Shown here: positions 1-9,941 of the stretch, piece after piece
Layout: the number at the start of each line of letters is the position of its first letter
Position numbering within the stretch: position 1 is the first letter of the stretch
DNA from: Blastococcus mobilis
Lineage (GTDB): Bacteria > Actinomycetota > Actinomycetes > Mycobacteriales > Geodermatophilaceae
DNA: 64,000 nucleotides
NCBI RefSeq assembly: GCF_900188025.1
Contig: NZ_FZNO01000016.1
Coordinates: 1 to 64,000 of the forward strand
Reading direction: 5' to 3'
The notes under the pieces: generated by a model
Databases searched by the model: none
What the model saw: only the letters and a program-made list of their open reading frames with translations
What the model was told of the DNA's origin: nothing
Made by a program: the position numbers and the translations under genes

Positions 1-54
1 ACGCCGGATGAGCTCGCGGACCTCGCCGTCCACGACATCCAGAGCGGTCGGCAC
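1..54 (-). CDS. N-terminal fragment of a gene running off the left edge (possibly CpaF/TadA-like ATPase)
   Basis: A GTG at 54 with a G-rich stretch upstream opens 18 codons that continue past the window edge. The short peptide (MPTALDVVDGEVRELIRR) resembles the helical N-terminal region of CpaF/TadA secretion ATPases, where a VDxEVRELIRR motif is common. With only 18 residues visible this is a suggestion, not an identification. Confidence 0.25.
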   Translation of the reverse strand, partial: MPTALDVVDGEVRELIRR

Positions 55-203
55 AGCACCCCCGTCGAGCCCGGTCGATCAGTCGACAAATCGCCCGGAC
101 TGTATGGGAACCGATCAGTCCGCGGGGGCCGTGAGCCCGATCTGTGGACGACGTAACCGGGAGTGACGGCCACGACCACCCGAACAGGTGAGCGTCGCTG
201 CAC

Positions 204-227
204 GGGAGCAGGGACCGGCCGGCTCCC
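204..227 (-). terminator. possible terminator of the subtilase gene
   Basis: GGGAGC at 204-209 pairs with GCTCCC at 222-227 across a GC-rich loop, 30 bp beyond the subtilase stop codon. No T-tract follows, as is usual in this GC range. The rest of 55-257 shows nothing else recognisable. Confidence 0.25.
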
Positions 228-257
228 TACGGCGCATGGACGACACGCGCGGTCCGG

Positions 258-2000
<1,743 letters not shown>

Positions 2001-2222
2001 GGCGCGTCCCTTCCGGGCATGCCCTGGGCGGGTACCGGCGGCCTCGTCACGGCCGCAATTGCTCCATGCAGTGAAGCCAATCCTCGCCGCCACGTCGAGG
2101 GGGCCGAACGCGCCTCGGTTCTCCGCTCCGGATCCTGCTCCAGGCCGCTCCGGTGGCGCCCCGGACAGCGACACGGGCAGGGGGTGGGAGGCACCCCGGG
2201 CCGGAACCCCGGACCCTCCGAC

Positions 2223-3032
2223 CTACCGGGCGAGATCGAGGACGGCGTCCACCACGGCCTTGCCGTCGAGCAGCACGGGCTCGTTGTGATCGGCGCCAGG
2301 AACCTCGATCACGTCGTGCAGCTGCGCGGCTGCTGCCGCCACCGCCCGGCTCTGCCGGGGCGGCACGATGGTGTCGCCGCTGCCGTAGACTACCGTCGTC
2401 GGCACCTCGATGCCGGACAGCGCCGAGGCCACCCGGTAGCAGTCGCGCAGCAGGGCCCGCGCCGGCAGGAACGGGTAGTGGACGCTCGCGACCGAGGCCA
2501 GGTCGACGAACGGGGACCGGAGCACCAGCCCGGCCGGTGGATGCTCGGTGGCCAGCTCCGTCACCACCGCGGCGCCCAGGCTCTCCCCGAAGTACAGGAG
2601 CCGGTCCGTCGGCACGCCGGCGTCCTCGACCAGGAAGCGTCGAGCGGCACGGACGTCCCGCGCGAGCCCCTCCTCGGTCGGACTCCCCGGGTTGCCGGCG
2701 TAGCCGCGGTAGTCGAACAGCAGGACCGCCAGGCCCGCATCGCGCAGCGCCCGGGCCAGCGGCGCGCGCATGCCCCGGTGGCCGCCGTTGCCGTTGGCGA
2801 CGAGCACGGCCGCGGAACCGGCGGTGGGGCCCGGCAGGTACCAGGCACCCAGCTCCAGCCCGTCGTCGGTGACGAGGACGACGTCCCGGGCACCCGGGAG
2901 GACGTCCGAGGCTCGTGGGACCGGCCCCGCGTCGGGCAGGTAGATCAGCGACCGCTGGAACGCCCAGAGCAGTCCGATGAGCAGGGCCAGCACCAGGGCG
3001 ACGACTCCGGCGGCCACGAGCACCGGGCGCAT
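2223..3032 (-). CDS. membrane-anchored alpha/beta hydrolase (BEM46/ABHD13-like)
   Basis: A 269-residue hydrolase. The ATG at 3032 is preceded by GAAGGG at a good distance; an upstream extension has no ribosome site. Residues 4-25 are a strongly hydrophobic anchor, so the catalytic domain probably lies outside the membrane. The nucleophile elbow is GESLG (Ser151), with Asp220 in GSGD and His249 in GADHN completing the triad. The VLFDYRGYAGNPG segment before the elbow is typical of the BEM46/YqkD/ABHD13 group. The natural substrate is unknown; esterase or thioesterase activity is plausible. The gene stands alone between the subtilase and a divergent small gene. Confidence 0.85.
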   Translation of the reverse strand: MRPVLVAAGVVALVLALLIGLLWAFQRSLIYLPDAGPVPRASDVLPGARDVVLVTDDGLELGAWYLPGPTAGSAAVLVANGNGGHRGMRAPLARALRDAGLAVLLFDYRGYAGNPGSPTEEGLARDVRAARRFLVEDAGVPTDRLLYFGESLGAAVVTELATEHPPAGLVLRSPFVDLASVASVHYPFLPARALLRDCYRVASALSGIEVPTTVVYGSGDTIVPPRQSRAVAAAAAQLHDVIEVPGADHNEPVLLDGKAVVDAVLDLAR

Positions 3033-3177
3033 GACGAGCCCTTCGACGGCGGACGGTCGCCCATGCTGCCAGCCATGGGGGGCCCGCAGCGGCTCCACGG
3101 ACACGCCTCGAGCGCCCAACTGCGCGTAGCGTCCGTCGCGCGGAGCCGTTCAGGTTCCCGACGAGGGAGCGCACACC

Positions 3178-3318
3178 ATGGGTGACAAGTCCCCGAAGCA
3201 CGCGACGGCGAAGAAGCCCAGCGGGAAGTCCATCAAGGAGAAGCGCCTCGAGAAGAAGGCCAAGACCGAGCACACCTCGCAGATGGAGAACCTGACCCAC
3301 GGGGCCAAGAAGCACTGA
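3178..3318 (+). CDS. small highly charged conserved actinobacterial protein
   Basis: A 46-residue lysine-rich protein (MGDKSPKHATAKKPSGKS...) with ATG at 3178 and GAGGGAG about 10 nt upstream. Thirteen lysines make it strongly basic, and no hydrophobic segment exists, so it is cytoplasmic. Short proteins opening MGDKSPK are widespread in actinobacteria and have no assigned role; nucleic-acid binding is a guess from charge alone. A hairpin follows the stop. Confidence 0.75.
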   Translation: MGDKSPKHATAKKPSGKSIKEKRLEKKAKTEHTSQMENLTHGAKKH

Positions 3319-3320
3319 GC

Positions 3321-3343
3321 CGGGAGCACTGAGCCCGCTCCCG
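3321..3343. terminator. bidirectional terminator candidate
   Basis: CGGGAGC (3321-3327) pairs perfectly with GCTCCCG (3337-3343) over a 9-nt loop in the short gap between two convergent genes. It is positioned to serve both. Confidence 0.45.
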
Positions 3344-3362
3344 CCCCGGGCGGCCGGCTGCC

Positions 3363-4913
3363 TCAGCCGCGCCGGGGCAGGACGGCCGCGATCAGGTGCG
3401 GCCCGGGCTCGGCCAGCGCCCGCCGCAGCTGGTCGGCCAGCTCCTCGGCCGTCGTCGCCCGGGTCGCCGGCACCCCCATGCCCGTCGCGAGCGCCACGAA
3501 GTCCAGGTCCGGGCCGCCGAGGTCGAGCAGCTGCGCCGCGCGCTTGCCGTCGCCCTGCGCCCCCACCCGGGACAGCTCGTGCTCGAGGATCGCGTACGAG
3601 CCGTTGTCGCAGACGATCGTGGTGATGTCGAGCTGCTCGCGGGCGTAGCTCCACAGCGCCGAGATCGTGTACATCGCGCTGCCGTCGGCCTGGATGCCGA
3701 TGACCGGACGATCCGGGCACGCCACCGCCGCACCCAGGGCCATCGGCAGACCGTCCCCGATCGCTCCTCCGGTCAGCGCCAGCCAGTCGTGGCGCGGGGC
3801 ACCGGCGGTCAGCTCCATGAGACCGACGCCCGAGGTGAGGGCCTCGTCGACGACGATGGCCCGCTCGGGCAGCAGCGCACCGATGACCGCGGCCATCGTC
3901 CGGGGAGTCAGCTCACCGCCCGGCAGTTCCGGCCGCTCGGCCTCCAGCAGCCGCGGCTCGGCATCCGGTGCGACGGCTGCGGCGAGCGCCTCCAACGCGG
4001 CGACGGCATCCTCGCCCGGTGCGCTGAGCACGTGCACGGTGCAATCCTCGGGCACCGGCGTCCCCGGCACGCCCGGGTAGGCGAAGAAGTGCACCGGGGC
4101 CTCGGCGCCGGCCAGCACGAGGTGTTTCGTGCCGGCCAGCGCGGCCATGGCCATCTCGGGCGGATAGGGCAGGCGGGTGAGCCCGGGCAGGCCGGCGCCC
4201 CGCGCGGCCCGCGCCGGGAACGTCTCCGACATCAACCGGGCGCCGGTTCCGGCGGTCACCCGGGCAGCCGCCAGCTGACCCTCCTGGGTCATCGCGGCAC
4301 CGCCGAGGAAGAGCACTGCCGGTTCACCGGAGGCCAGGACCGCCGCGACGTCGTCCACCACAGACGGCGGGACCTGCGGCGCGGGCCGCACCGGCATCGA
4401 CGGGGCGATGGCGGCGCCGTCCTCCCACGACACGTCCGCCGGCAGGATCAGGGTCGCGATCGATCCCGGGGACGACGAGGCGGCGGCCACCGCGGCGGCG
4501 GCGTCGGTCGCGACGTCGGCCTGCGCGAGCGAGCGCCGCACCCAGCCGGAGACGGTGCCCGCCACCGCGTCGATGTCGGACTCCAGCGGCGCGTCGAGCC
4601 GCTTGTGCGACCGGGCGTGGTCCCCGACCACGTTGACCATCGGGGTCCGTCCCCGGCGGGCGTTGTGCAGATTCGCCAGGCCGTTGGCCATCCCCGGGCC
4701 CAGGTGCAGCAGCGTCGCGGCCGGGCGACCGGCCATGCGGGCGTACCCGTCGGCCGCGCCGGTGGCGACGCCCTCGAACAGCGTGAGGACGGCGCGCATC
4801 CCCGGGACGTCGTCCAGCGCTGCCACGAAGTGCATCTCGGACGTGCCGGGGTTGGCGAAGCAGACGTCCACGCCTGCGTCGACGAGCGTGCGGATGAGGG
4901 CCTGCGCGCCGTT
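3363..4913 (-). CDS. thiamine-pyrophosphate enzyme of the acetolactate synthase large-subunit family
   Basis: The reading frame begins with a GTG whose first base is 4916 and runs 517 codons. The N-terminal TPP domain has the catalytic Glu48 in LTLFEGVATG, a central domain covers about 180-320, and the C-terminal TPP domain carries the diphosphate/metal motif from Asp411-Gly-Ser to Asn438. The architecture is that of benzoylformate decarboxylase/acetolactate synthase relatives often annotated as acetolactate synthase large subunit. No regulatory (IlvN-type) subunit gene is adjacent, so a biosynthetic ALS role is doubtful and a decarboxylase or lyase role on another 2-oxo acid is equally possible. 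The start overlaps the stop of the EthD remnant (GTGA), indicating translational coupling. Confidence 0.85.
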   Translation of the reverse strand, partial: NGAQALIRTLVDAGVDVCFANPGTSEMHFVAALDDVPGMRAVLTLFEGVATGAADGYARMAGRPAATLLHLGPGMANGLANLHNARRGRTPMVNVVGDHARSHKRLDAPLESDIDAVAGTVSGWVRRSLAQADVATDAAAAVAAASSSPGSIATLILPADVSWEDGAAIAPSMPVRPAPQVPPSVVDDVAAVLASGEPAVLFLGGAAMTQEGQLAAARVTAGTGARLMSETFPARAARGAGLPGLTRLPYPPEMAMAALAGTKHLVLAGAEAPVHFFAYPGVPGTPVPEDCTVHVLSAPGEDAVAALEALAAAVAPDAEPRLLEAERPELPGGELTPRTMAAVIGALLPERAIVVDEALTSGVGLMELTAGAPRHDWLALTGGAIGDGLPMALGAAVACPDRPVIGIQADGSAMYTISALWSYAREQLDITTIVCDNGSYAILEHELSRVGAQGDGKRAAQLLDLGGPDLDFVALATGMGVPATRATTAEELADQLRRALAEPGPHLIAAVLPRRG

Positions 4914-5056
4914 CACCTGCCCGCGCTCGCCGTCTGGACCTCGAAGGGGGTGAAGGTCGCCCCGCCGGTCGCGACGGTGTGGGGCTCCCGGTGGTAGGCG
5001 TCGAACGCGGCCGGATCCGCCGACTGTCCGTAGCCGACGACGAGCCGATGCACCAT
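4913..5056 (-). pseudogene. internally deleted EthD-family gene
   Basis: A 47-codon frame with a good start (ATG 5056, GGAGG 8 nt upstream). Its first 27 residues (MVHRLVVGYGQSADPAAFDA...) match the usual beginning of EthD-fold proteins, and its last 20 (ATGGATFTPFEV...) match their usual end. A normal EthD protein is about 100 residues, so roughly 55-60 residues are missing from the middle without a frameshift. Catalytic or fold function is probably lost. The frame may be kept because its stop couples translation to the TPP enzyme. The family assignment is from memory of EthD sequences. Confidence 0.6.
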
Positions 5057-5228
5057 GTGTCCTGCCTCCGGGGGTCGGGCGGCGCTGCCTGAGCGCCCAG
5101 CCAATCAGGAGGGTGCGCGACCGCGCGAATCCAGTTCCGGGAGCCGTGCCTGGGCGTCCGCCTGCCGGAGGCCCCGCTGCAGGGTCCCGCCGCGAGCCTG
5201 CGAGAGACGGGGGCAGCGGGTCACCTTC

Positions 5229-6164
5229 TCAGAAGGTGAGGACGATCCGGCCGCGGACGCCACCGCGCTCGAGCTGCCGGTGCGCCTCGGCGGCCTCCTC
5301 CATCGGCAGCGTCCGCGCCACCCGGAGGGTGAGGACGCCGTCCTCGGCCTGCTGCCGCAGCCGGTCGAGGGCGGCGCGGTCCTCAGCCACCCGGCGGACC
5401 AGCGTGGGGAAGAACCGCAGCCCGCGCTGCCCGTTGCCGCGGTAGCCGCGCACCGTCGCCACCGCACCGCCGTCCTTCACCGCGGGCAGGACCTGCGCGT
5501 CCTGCACCGAGCCGTCGGCCAGCCCGTCCACCCCCTCCGGGAAGTGCTCGCGGATGCGCTCGGCGACGTCGTCGCCTCGGCGGACGACGACGTCGGCGCC
5601 GAGCTCGCGCACCAGCTGCTCGTCGGCCTGCGAGGCGTCCGCGACGACGGTCAGCCCGTCGGCCTCGGCGAGCTGGACGACGTAGCCGCCGAACGCTCCT
5701 GCAGCGCCGGTCACCGCGAGCACCTGTCCGGGCGCGAGCGCCATGAGATCCAGGGCGAGTCGGGCGGTGAGACCGTTCATCGGCAGCGTCGAGGCCGCCA
5801 CGGCGTCCACGCCCCGCGGGGCCCGGACGACGGAGTTCGCCGGCAGCACCTTGTCCTCGCGGTAGGCGCCGTGCGGGCCGAACGGGACGACGATCCCCAT
5901 TGCGGCGTCCCCCACCGCGAGGTGGTCGACGCCCTCGCCGACCTCGGTGACCACGCCGGCGAGGTCCATGCCGGGGACCCACGGCGGCGTCTTCACCGGA
6001 TCGCGGTCGGCGTAGGCGCCGGACCGGGCGTGCGTGTCGGTCGGGTTCACCGCGGCCGCCTCGACCCGCAGCCGCACCTGCCCGGGCCCGAGCGGCTCCG
6101 GCTCGACGTCGACGACGTGCAGGGCCTCCGGCCCACCGAACTCGGTCACTCCCACGGCACGCAT
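5229..6164 (-). CDS. NADP-dependent oxidoreductase, quinone oxidoreductase (zeta-crystallin) type MDR
   Basis: A 311-residue medium-chain dehydrogenase/reductase. It opens with the typical MRAVGVTEFGGPEAL and has the GroES-like domain at 1-120 and a Rossmann nucleotide-binding segment near 148-165 (VTGAAGAFGGYVVQLA). The structural-zinc cysteine cluster of alcohol dehydrogenases is absent, which points to the zinc-independent quinone reductase branch using NADPH. The ATG at 6164 has AGGA just upstream. It diverges from the RHH gene across 116 bp. The 172 bp after its stop, up to the EthD remnant, hold nothing clear. Confidence 0.88.
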   Translation of the reverse strand: MRAVGVTEFGGPEALHVVDVEPEPLGPGQVRLRVEAAAVNPTDTHARSGAYADRDPVKTPPWVPGMDLAGVVTEVGEGVDHLAVGDAAMGIVVPFGPHGAYREDKVLPANSVVRAPRGVDAVAASTLPMNGLTARLALDLMALAPGQVLAVTGAAGAFGGYVVQLAEADGLTVVADASQADEQLVRELGADVVVRRGDDVAERIREHFPEGVDGLADGSVQDAQVLPAVKDGGAVATVRGYRGNGQRGLRFFPTLVRRVAEDRAALDRLRQQAEDGVLTLRVARTLPMEEAAEAHRQLERGGVRGRIVLTF

Positions 6165-6252
6165 GCGTCCTGCCTACACGCCTCCGGTGGCGCGCGACGC
6201 GGGGGGCGTACACACACGTGGCGCCGGGATGATGTCGCCGCTTGTTGTACGT

Positions 6253-6277
6253 GGTGTCGTATTGGTGTCATGGTGAC
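6253..6277. repeat. GGTGTC repeats, possible RHH operator
   Basis: GGTGTC occurs at 6253-6258 and 6264-6269 with the variant GGTGAC at 6272-6277, ending 3 bp before the start codon of the RHH gene. Short tandem sites over the start are how many ribbon-helix-helix repressors control their own operon. The regulatory role is inferred. Confidence 0.3.
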
Positions 6278-6280
6278 GCC

Positions 6281-6802
6281 ATGGACCTCACCCCCTTCGT
6301 CGAGCAGCTGCGCCGCGACCTGCTGACCGCGGCCGACGCCGGGGGCGAGGACGCCCGCGCCCTGGCGGAGCGGCTCACCGCACCGTTGGAGTCCTCGGTC
6401 CGCCTGGCGCTGCTCAGCGCGCTGTCCCAGGCGGCCGAGGAGATCACCGGCCAGCTCGCCCCCGGCGCCGTCGACGTCCGGCTCCGCGGTAGCGACCTCG
6501 GCTTCGCCGTCACCCCTCCCCCGGCCGAGCCGCCGTCCGGCCCGGCCGGTGACGCCGCCGCACCCGAGACGGCCGCCCCCACCGTCGACCTGGACGAGGG
6601 CGGCACGCTCCGCATCACGCTGCGGCTCCCCGAGCAGCTCAAGGCACGCGTCGACGAAGCGGCCGCCCGTCTCGGCGTCTCGGTGAACAGCTGGCTGGTC
6701 CGGGCCGTCACCACCGCGGTGGACCCCGGTTCGCGCCCGTCGTCCGACCCCCGCCGCGGCCGGTGGTCCGGCGGCTCGCAGTACACGGGCTGGGCGCGCT
6801 GA
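6281..6802 (+). CDS. ribbon-helix-helix (HicB/Arc-type) DNA-binding protein
   Basis: A 173-residue protein with ATG at 6281. The N-terminal two thirds are acidic and helical without a recognised domain. The C-terminal part (about 110-155) is a ribbon-helix-helix fold: TLRITLRLPEQLKARVDEAA as strand and first helix, then RLGVSVNSWLVRAV. Such proteins are often annotated as HicB-family antitoxins, but there is no HicA-like toxin next to it. The partner 80 bp downstream is a DUF4097 protein, a pairing I know from other actinobacteria. It is probably an autoregulatory DNA-binding protein rather than half of a toxin-antitoxin pair. Confidence 0.75.
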   Translation: MDLTPFVEQLRRDLLTAADAGGEDARALAERLTAPLESSVRLALLSALSQAAEEITGQLAPGAVDVRLRGSDLGFAVTPPPAEPPSGPAGDAAAPETAAPTVDLDEGGTLRITLRLPEQLKARVDEAAARLGVSVNSWLVRAVTTAVDPGSRPSSDPRRGRWSGGSQYTGWAR

Positions 6803-6882
6803 CCGCGCGCCCCGTCCGTACCGCACCTCTCCCCGGCCGACCGGCCCGGGTCACCCACCCCTGCCCCCAGGAGGGCGCAGCC

Positions 6883-7674
6883 ATGCCCACGTTCGCCACC
6901 CCCGGGCCCATCACGGCCCGCATCGAGGTCGGCGCCGGCTCCGTCCGGGTCCGCGCGGCCGACCGGCCGGACACCGTCGTCACCGTCCGCCCGCGCGACG
7001 AGCGCAGCTCCGTCGACGTCACCGCCGCCGAGCAGACGCTGGTCGCCTTCACCGCCGGCGAGCTCGTCGTGCGCTCCCCGAACCGGCCCCGGCTGCTGTT
7101 CTTCGGCTCCGGACCGGAGATCGAGGTCGACGTCGCGCTGCCCGAGGGATCCGCCCTCCACGTCCGGGCGATCGCCGGCGACGTCGCCTGCGCCGGCCGA
7201 CTGGGCGCGGTGGAACTGGAGAGCAAGCACGGTGACCTGCGGCTGGAGCGAGCCGGCAGCCTGCGTGCCCGCACCGCCAGCGGTGGCATCACCGCCTCCG
7301 CCGTCGACGGCGAGACCGAGGCCAGCACCGCCTACGGCAACGTCCGCGTCGGCGAGGCCACCGGGCCGGCCCGGGTGGAGATCGGCTACGGCGACATCCG
7401 GCTCGACCGCGCGCTCGGCTCGGTGCACGGCACCACGAAGTACGGCCAGGTGCGCGTGGGCGAGGCGGTCCGCGGGTCGCTGGTGCTCGAGACCGCCTAC
7501 GGCACGATCGAGGCCGGCGTGCGCGAGGGGACGGCGGCCTGGCTCGACGTGCACGCCGGCGCAGGCCGCATCCGCAACATGCTCACCGAGACCCAGGGTC
7601 CCGAGGGCGCCGACGAGACCGTGGAGATCCACGCCCGCACGGCCTACGGCGACATCCTCATCCGCCGGGCCTGA
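6883..7674 (+). CDS. DUF4097 family beta-strand repeat protein
   Basis: A 263-residue protein starting at ATG 6883 with AGGAGGG nearby. It has no signal peptide or membrane segment. The body is a run of short beta-strand repeats with recurring YGN/YGD/YGQ turns about every 20 residues (TAYGNVRVGEA, GYGDIRLDRA, KYGQVRVGEA, TAYGDILIRR), giving a right-handed beta-solenoid typical of DUF4097/DUF4098. The biochemical function of the family is unknown. Its fixed position after an RHH regulator suggests that both act together. The 193 bp following the gene hold no clear element. Confidence 0.85.
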   Translation: MPTFATPGPITARIEVGAGSVRVRAADRPDTVVTVRPRDERSSVDVTAAEQTLVAFTAGELVVRSPNRPRLLFFGSGPEIEVDVALPEGSALHVRAIAGDVACAGRLGAVELESKHGDLRLERAGSLRARTASGGITASAVDGETEASTAYGNVRVGEATGPARVEIGYGDIRLDRALGSVHGTTKYGQVRVGEAVRGSLVLETAYGTIEAGVREGTAAWLDVHAGAGRIRNMLTETQGPEGADETVEIHARTAYGDILIRRA

Positions 7675-7867
7675 GGGGGTCGCGACGCGTGGCGCGCCGG
7701 GATCGCGCTGGTGGGCTGTTTCCGGGCGCCCCGCAACCACGAGCGACGTCCCGCCCGCTGAGCACGACGCCGATCCGGTTCCGCCGCGCGTGCCGGGAAT
7801 GCGCGCGGCGCCCGCAGCGCTGGTACGGGTGAGCTCCGCCACTTCCCTCGGCCCCGAGAGGTTGCGC

Positions 7868-8569
7868 ATGCCCACGCTGCTGTCGTCCCGCCCGACCGTC
7901 ATGGAACCGGCCCCCCGGCGGCGCCGCCGCATTCCGCTCCGGCTGCTGGCGGCGGGCGTGGGCGTGGCGGTCCTCGTGCCGGTGGGCGCGAAGGTCGCCG
8001 ACCTCCTGCCCGGCGAGCCGTTCGGACAGGAGGTCGTCGACCGAAGCACGACCCCGCTGCTGCTCGCCCTCCAGGACCTGCACGAGTACCACGCGGCGAC
8101 CGGCACCTTCCAGGTCGTCGTGGACCGCGAGGTGGACACCCGCTACGTGCCGTCGGTCATCAGCGGCGAGCGCGTCGAGTTCCTCGCCACCGGAACGGCC
8201 GACGCGTACGTGGACTTCGCGGACCTGGACGCCGGCGGGGTCACCCTCTCCCACGACGGCACGTCGGCGACCATCGAGCTGCCGGCGCCGCGCGTGGACG
8301 ACGTCCGGATCGACCCGGAGGAGAGCCGCGTCCTCGACCGCGACCGGGGGCTCGTCGAGCGGGCCGCCGACGCGCTCGGCGACAACCCGGTCGACGACAG
8401 CGAGCTCCATGTGCTGGCCGAGGACCGGCTGGCGGCGGCGGCCGCCCACAGCGACCTGCGCGAGCGCGCCGAGACCAACACCCGGGCCATGCTGACCGGC
8501 CTCGCCCGGTCGCTCGGCGTCGAGGAGGTCGAGGTCCGGTTCGGCGAGCCCGCCGACAGCGCCGGCTGA
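7868..8569 (+). CDS. DUF4230 domain-containing membrane-anchored protein
   Basis: A 233-residue protein. ATG 7868 follows GAGAGG; a second ATG at 7901 would shorten it by 11 residues. A run of arginines precedes one hydrophobic segment (about 22-42), so the protein is anchored with the bulk outside. The rest matches the DUF4230 pattern: a LLLALQDLHEYHAATG segment, GERVEFLATG, then ELPAPRVDDVRIDPEESRVL and a helical tail. The family has no assigned function. It converges on the acyl-CoA dehydrogenase gene. Confidence 0.75.
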   Translation: MPTLLSSRPTVMEPAPRRRRRIPLRLLAAGVGVAVLVPVGAKVADLLPGEPFGQEVVDRSTTPLLLALQDLHEYHAATGTFQVVVDREVDTRYVPSVISGERVEFLATGTADAYVDFADLDAGGVTLSHDGTSATIELPAPRVDDVRIDPEESRVLDRDRGLVERAADALGDNPVDDSELHVLAEDRLAAAAAHSDLRERAETNTRAMLTGLARSLGVEEVEVRFGEPADSAG

Positions 8570-8582
8570 GAAGGGACCCGGA

Positions 8583-8595
8583 AGGACCCCGTCCT
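8583..8595. terminator. short hairpin between convergent genes
   Basis: AGGAC (8583-8587) pairs with GTCCT (8591-8595) in the 29-bp gap between two convergent genes. The stem is short, and the GAAGGACC sequence resembles one edge of the dispersed intergenic repeat. Confidence 0.3.
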
Positions 8596-8598
8596 CGT

Positions 8599-9798
8599 TC
8601 AGCGCTTGAGGGCGTACTCCTTGAGCAGGCCGCGGCTGATGATCGTCTTCTGGATCTCGCTGGTGCCCTCGCCGATGAGCAGGAACGGCGCCTCCCGCAT
8701 GAGCCGCTCGATCTCGTACTCCTTGGAGTAGCCGTAGCCGCCGTGGATCCGGAAGGACTGCGTGGTGACCTCGGCGCAGTACTCGCTGGCCAGCAGCTTG
8801 GCCATGCCGGCCTCGACGTCGTTCCGGGAGCCTGCGTCCTTGAGCCGCGCTGCCTTGACCATCAGGGCGTGCGAGGCCTCCACCTTGGTCGCCATCTCGG
8901 CGAGCTGGAAGGCGATCGCCTGGTGCTGCGCGATCGGCTTGCCGAAGGTCTCCCGCTGCTGGGCGTAGGCGATGGCCAGCTCGAAGGCCCGGATGGAGAT
9001 GCCGCAGGCGCGGGCGGCGACGTTGACCCGGCCGACCTCGACGCCGTCCATCATCTGGGAGAAGCCCTTGCCGGGGGTGCCGCCGAGGATGTCCTCGGCC
9101 CGGGCCCGGTAGCCGTCGAACACCAGCTCGGTGGTGTCGACGCCCTTGTAGCCCATCTTGTCGATCTTTCCGGGGATGGTGACGCCGGGAACCACCTCGC
9201 CGAAGCCGGCCGGCTTCTCGACCAGGAACGTCGTCAGGTTCTGGTGTGCCTTCTCCGCGCCCTCGTCGGTGCGCACGAGCGCGGCGACCAGGGTGGAGCT
9301 GCCGCCGTTGGTCAGCCACATCTTCTGGCCGTCGATGACGTAGCCGCCGTCGGCCTGCTTGGTGGCCTTGGTGCGGATGCCGGCGACGTCGGAGCCCAGC
9401 CCCGGCTCGGACATGGAGAAGGCACCGCGGACCTCGCCGGTGGCCATGCGCGGCAGGAAGCGCTCCTTCTGCTCGGCGGTGCCGTGCTGGATGAGCATGT
9501 AGGCGACGATGAAGTGGGTGTTGATGACACCCGAGACGCTCATCCAGCCGCGGGCGATCTCCTCGACCACCAGCGCATAGGTCAGCAGCGACTCACCGAG
9601 GCCGCCGTACTCCTCGGGGATCATCAGCCCGAAGATGCCCAGCTCCTTGAGCCCGTCGACGATCTCCTGCGGGTAGATGTCGCCGTGCTCGAGCTCCTGG
9701 GCGTGCGGGATGATCTCCCGGTCGACGAAGCTCCTGACCGTCGACAGGATCTCGCGCTGGATGTCGGTCAGGTCGGCGGTCTGAGCCAAGCGGGTCAA
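8599..9798 (-). CDS. acyl-CoA dehydrogenase
   Basis: A 399-residue FAD-dependent acyl-CoA dehydrogenase that introduces the alpha-beta double bond into acyl-CoA substrates. The start is a TTG at 9798, chosen because AAGGAG lies 8 nt upstream. The N-terminal helical domain covers 1-115; the middle beta-domain includes AFSMSEPGLGSD (flavin/substrate) and MWLTNGG; the C-terminal helical domain has the RIHGGYGY signature and the catalytic base Glu377 in GEGTSEIQ. Chain-length or branched-chain specificity cannot be read. Downstream on the same strand lies no partner; a CoA-ester lyase gene some 0.7 kb upstream on the same strand may belong to the same acyl-CoA metabolism. Confidence 0.93.
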   Translation of the reverse strand: MTRLAQTADLTDIQREILSTVRSFVDREIIPHAQELEHGDIYPQEIVDGLKELGIFGLMIPEEYGGLGESLLTYALVVEEIARGWMSVSGVINTHFIVAYMLIQHGTAEQKERFLPRMATGEVRGAFSMSEPGLGSDVAGIRTKATKQADGGYVIDGQKMWLTNGGSSTLVAALVRTDEGAEKAHQNLTTFLVEKPAGFGEVVPGVTIPGKIDKMGYKGVDTTELVFDGYRARAEDILGGTPGKGFSQMMDGVEVGRVNVAARACGISIRAFELAIAYAQQRETFGKPIAQHQAIAFQLAEMATKVEASHALMVKAARLKDAGSRNDVEAGMAKLLASEYCAEVTTQSFRIHGGYGYSKEYEIERLMREAPFLLIGEGTSEIQKTIISRGLLKEYALKR

Positions 9799-9941
9799 CG
9801 GTCTGCTCCTTCGGGACTGCGGTGTCCGAGTTACCCGTGAGTATGGAGGACGCGGCCGCGCACCCCGGCGTGTGCCTGCTCACGTCCCGCGCGGCCCGTG
9901 GTGGAGTACCCCCGACCGGCACCGCCGGACAGGAGGGACCC

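Noticed and set aside
6281-7674. HicAB toxin-antitoxin system
   Set aside because: The RHH domain is HicB-like, but no HicA double-stranded-RNA-binding toxin is present; the partner is DUF4097.
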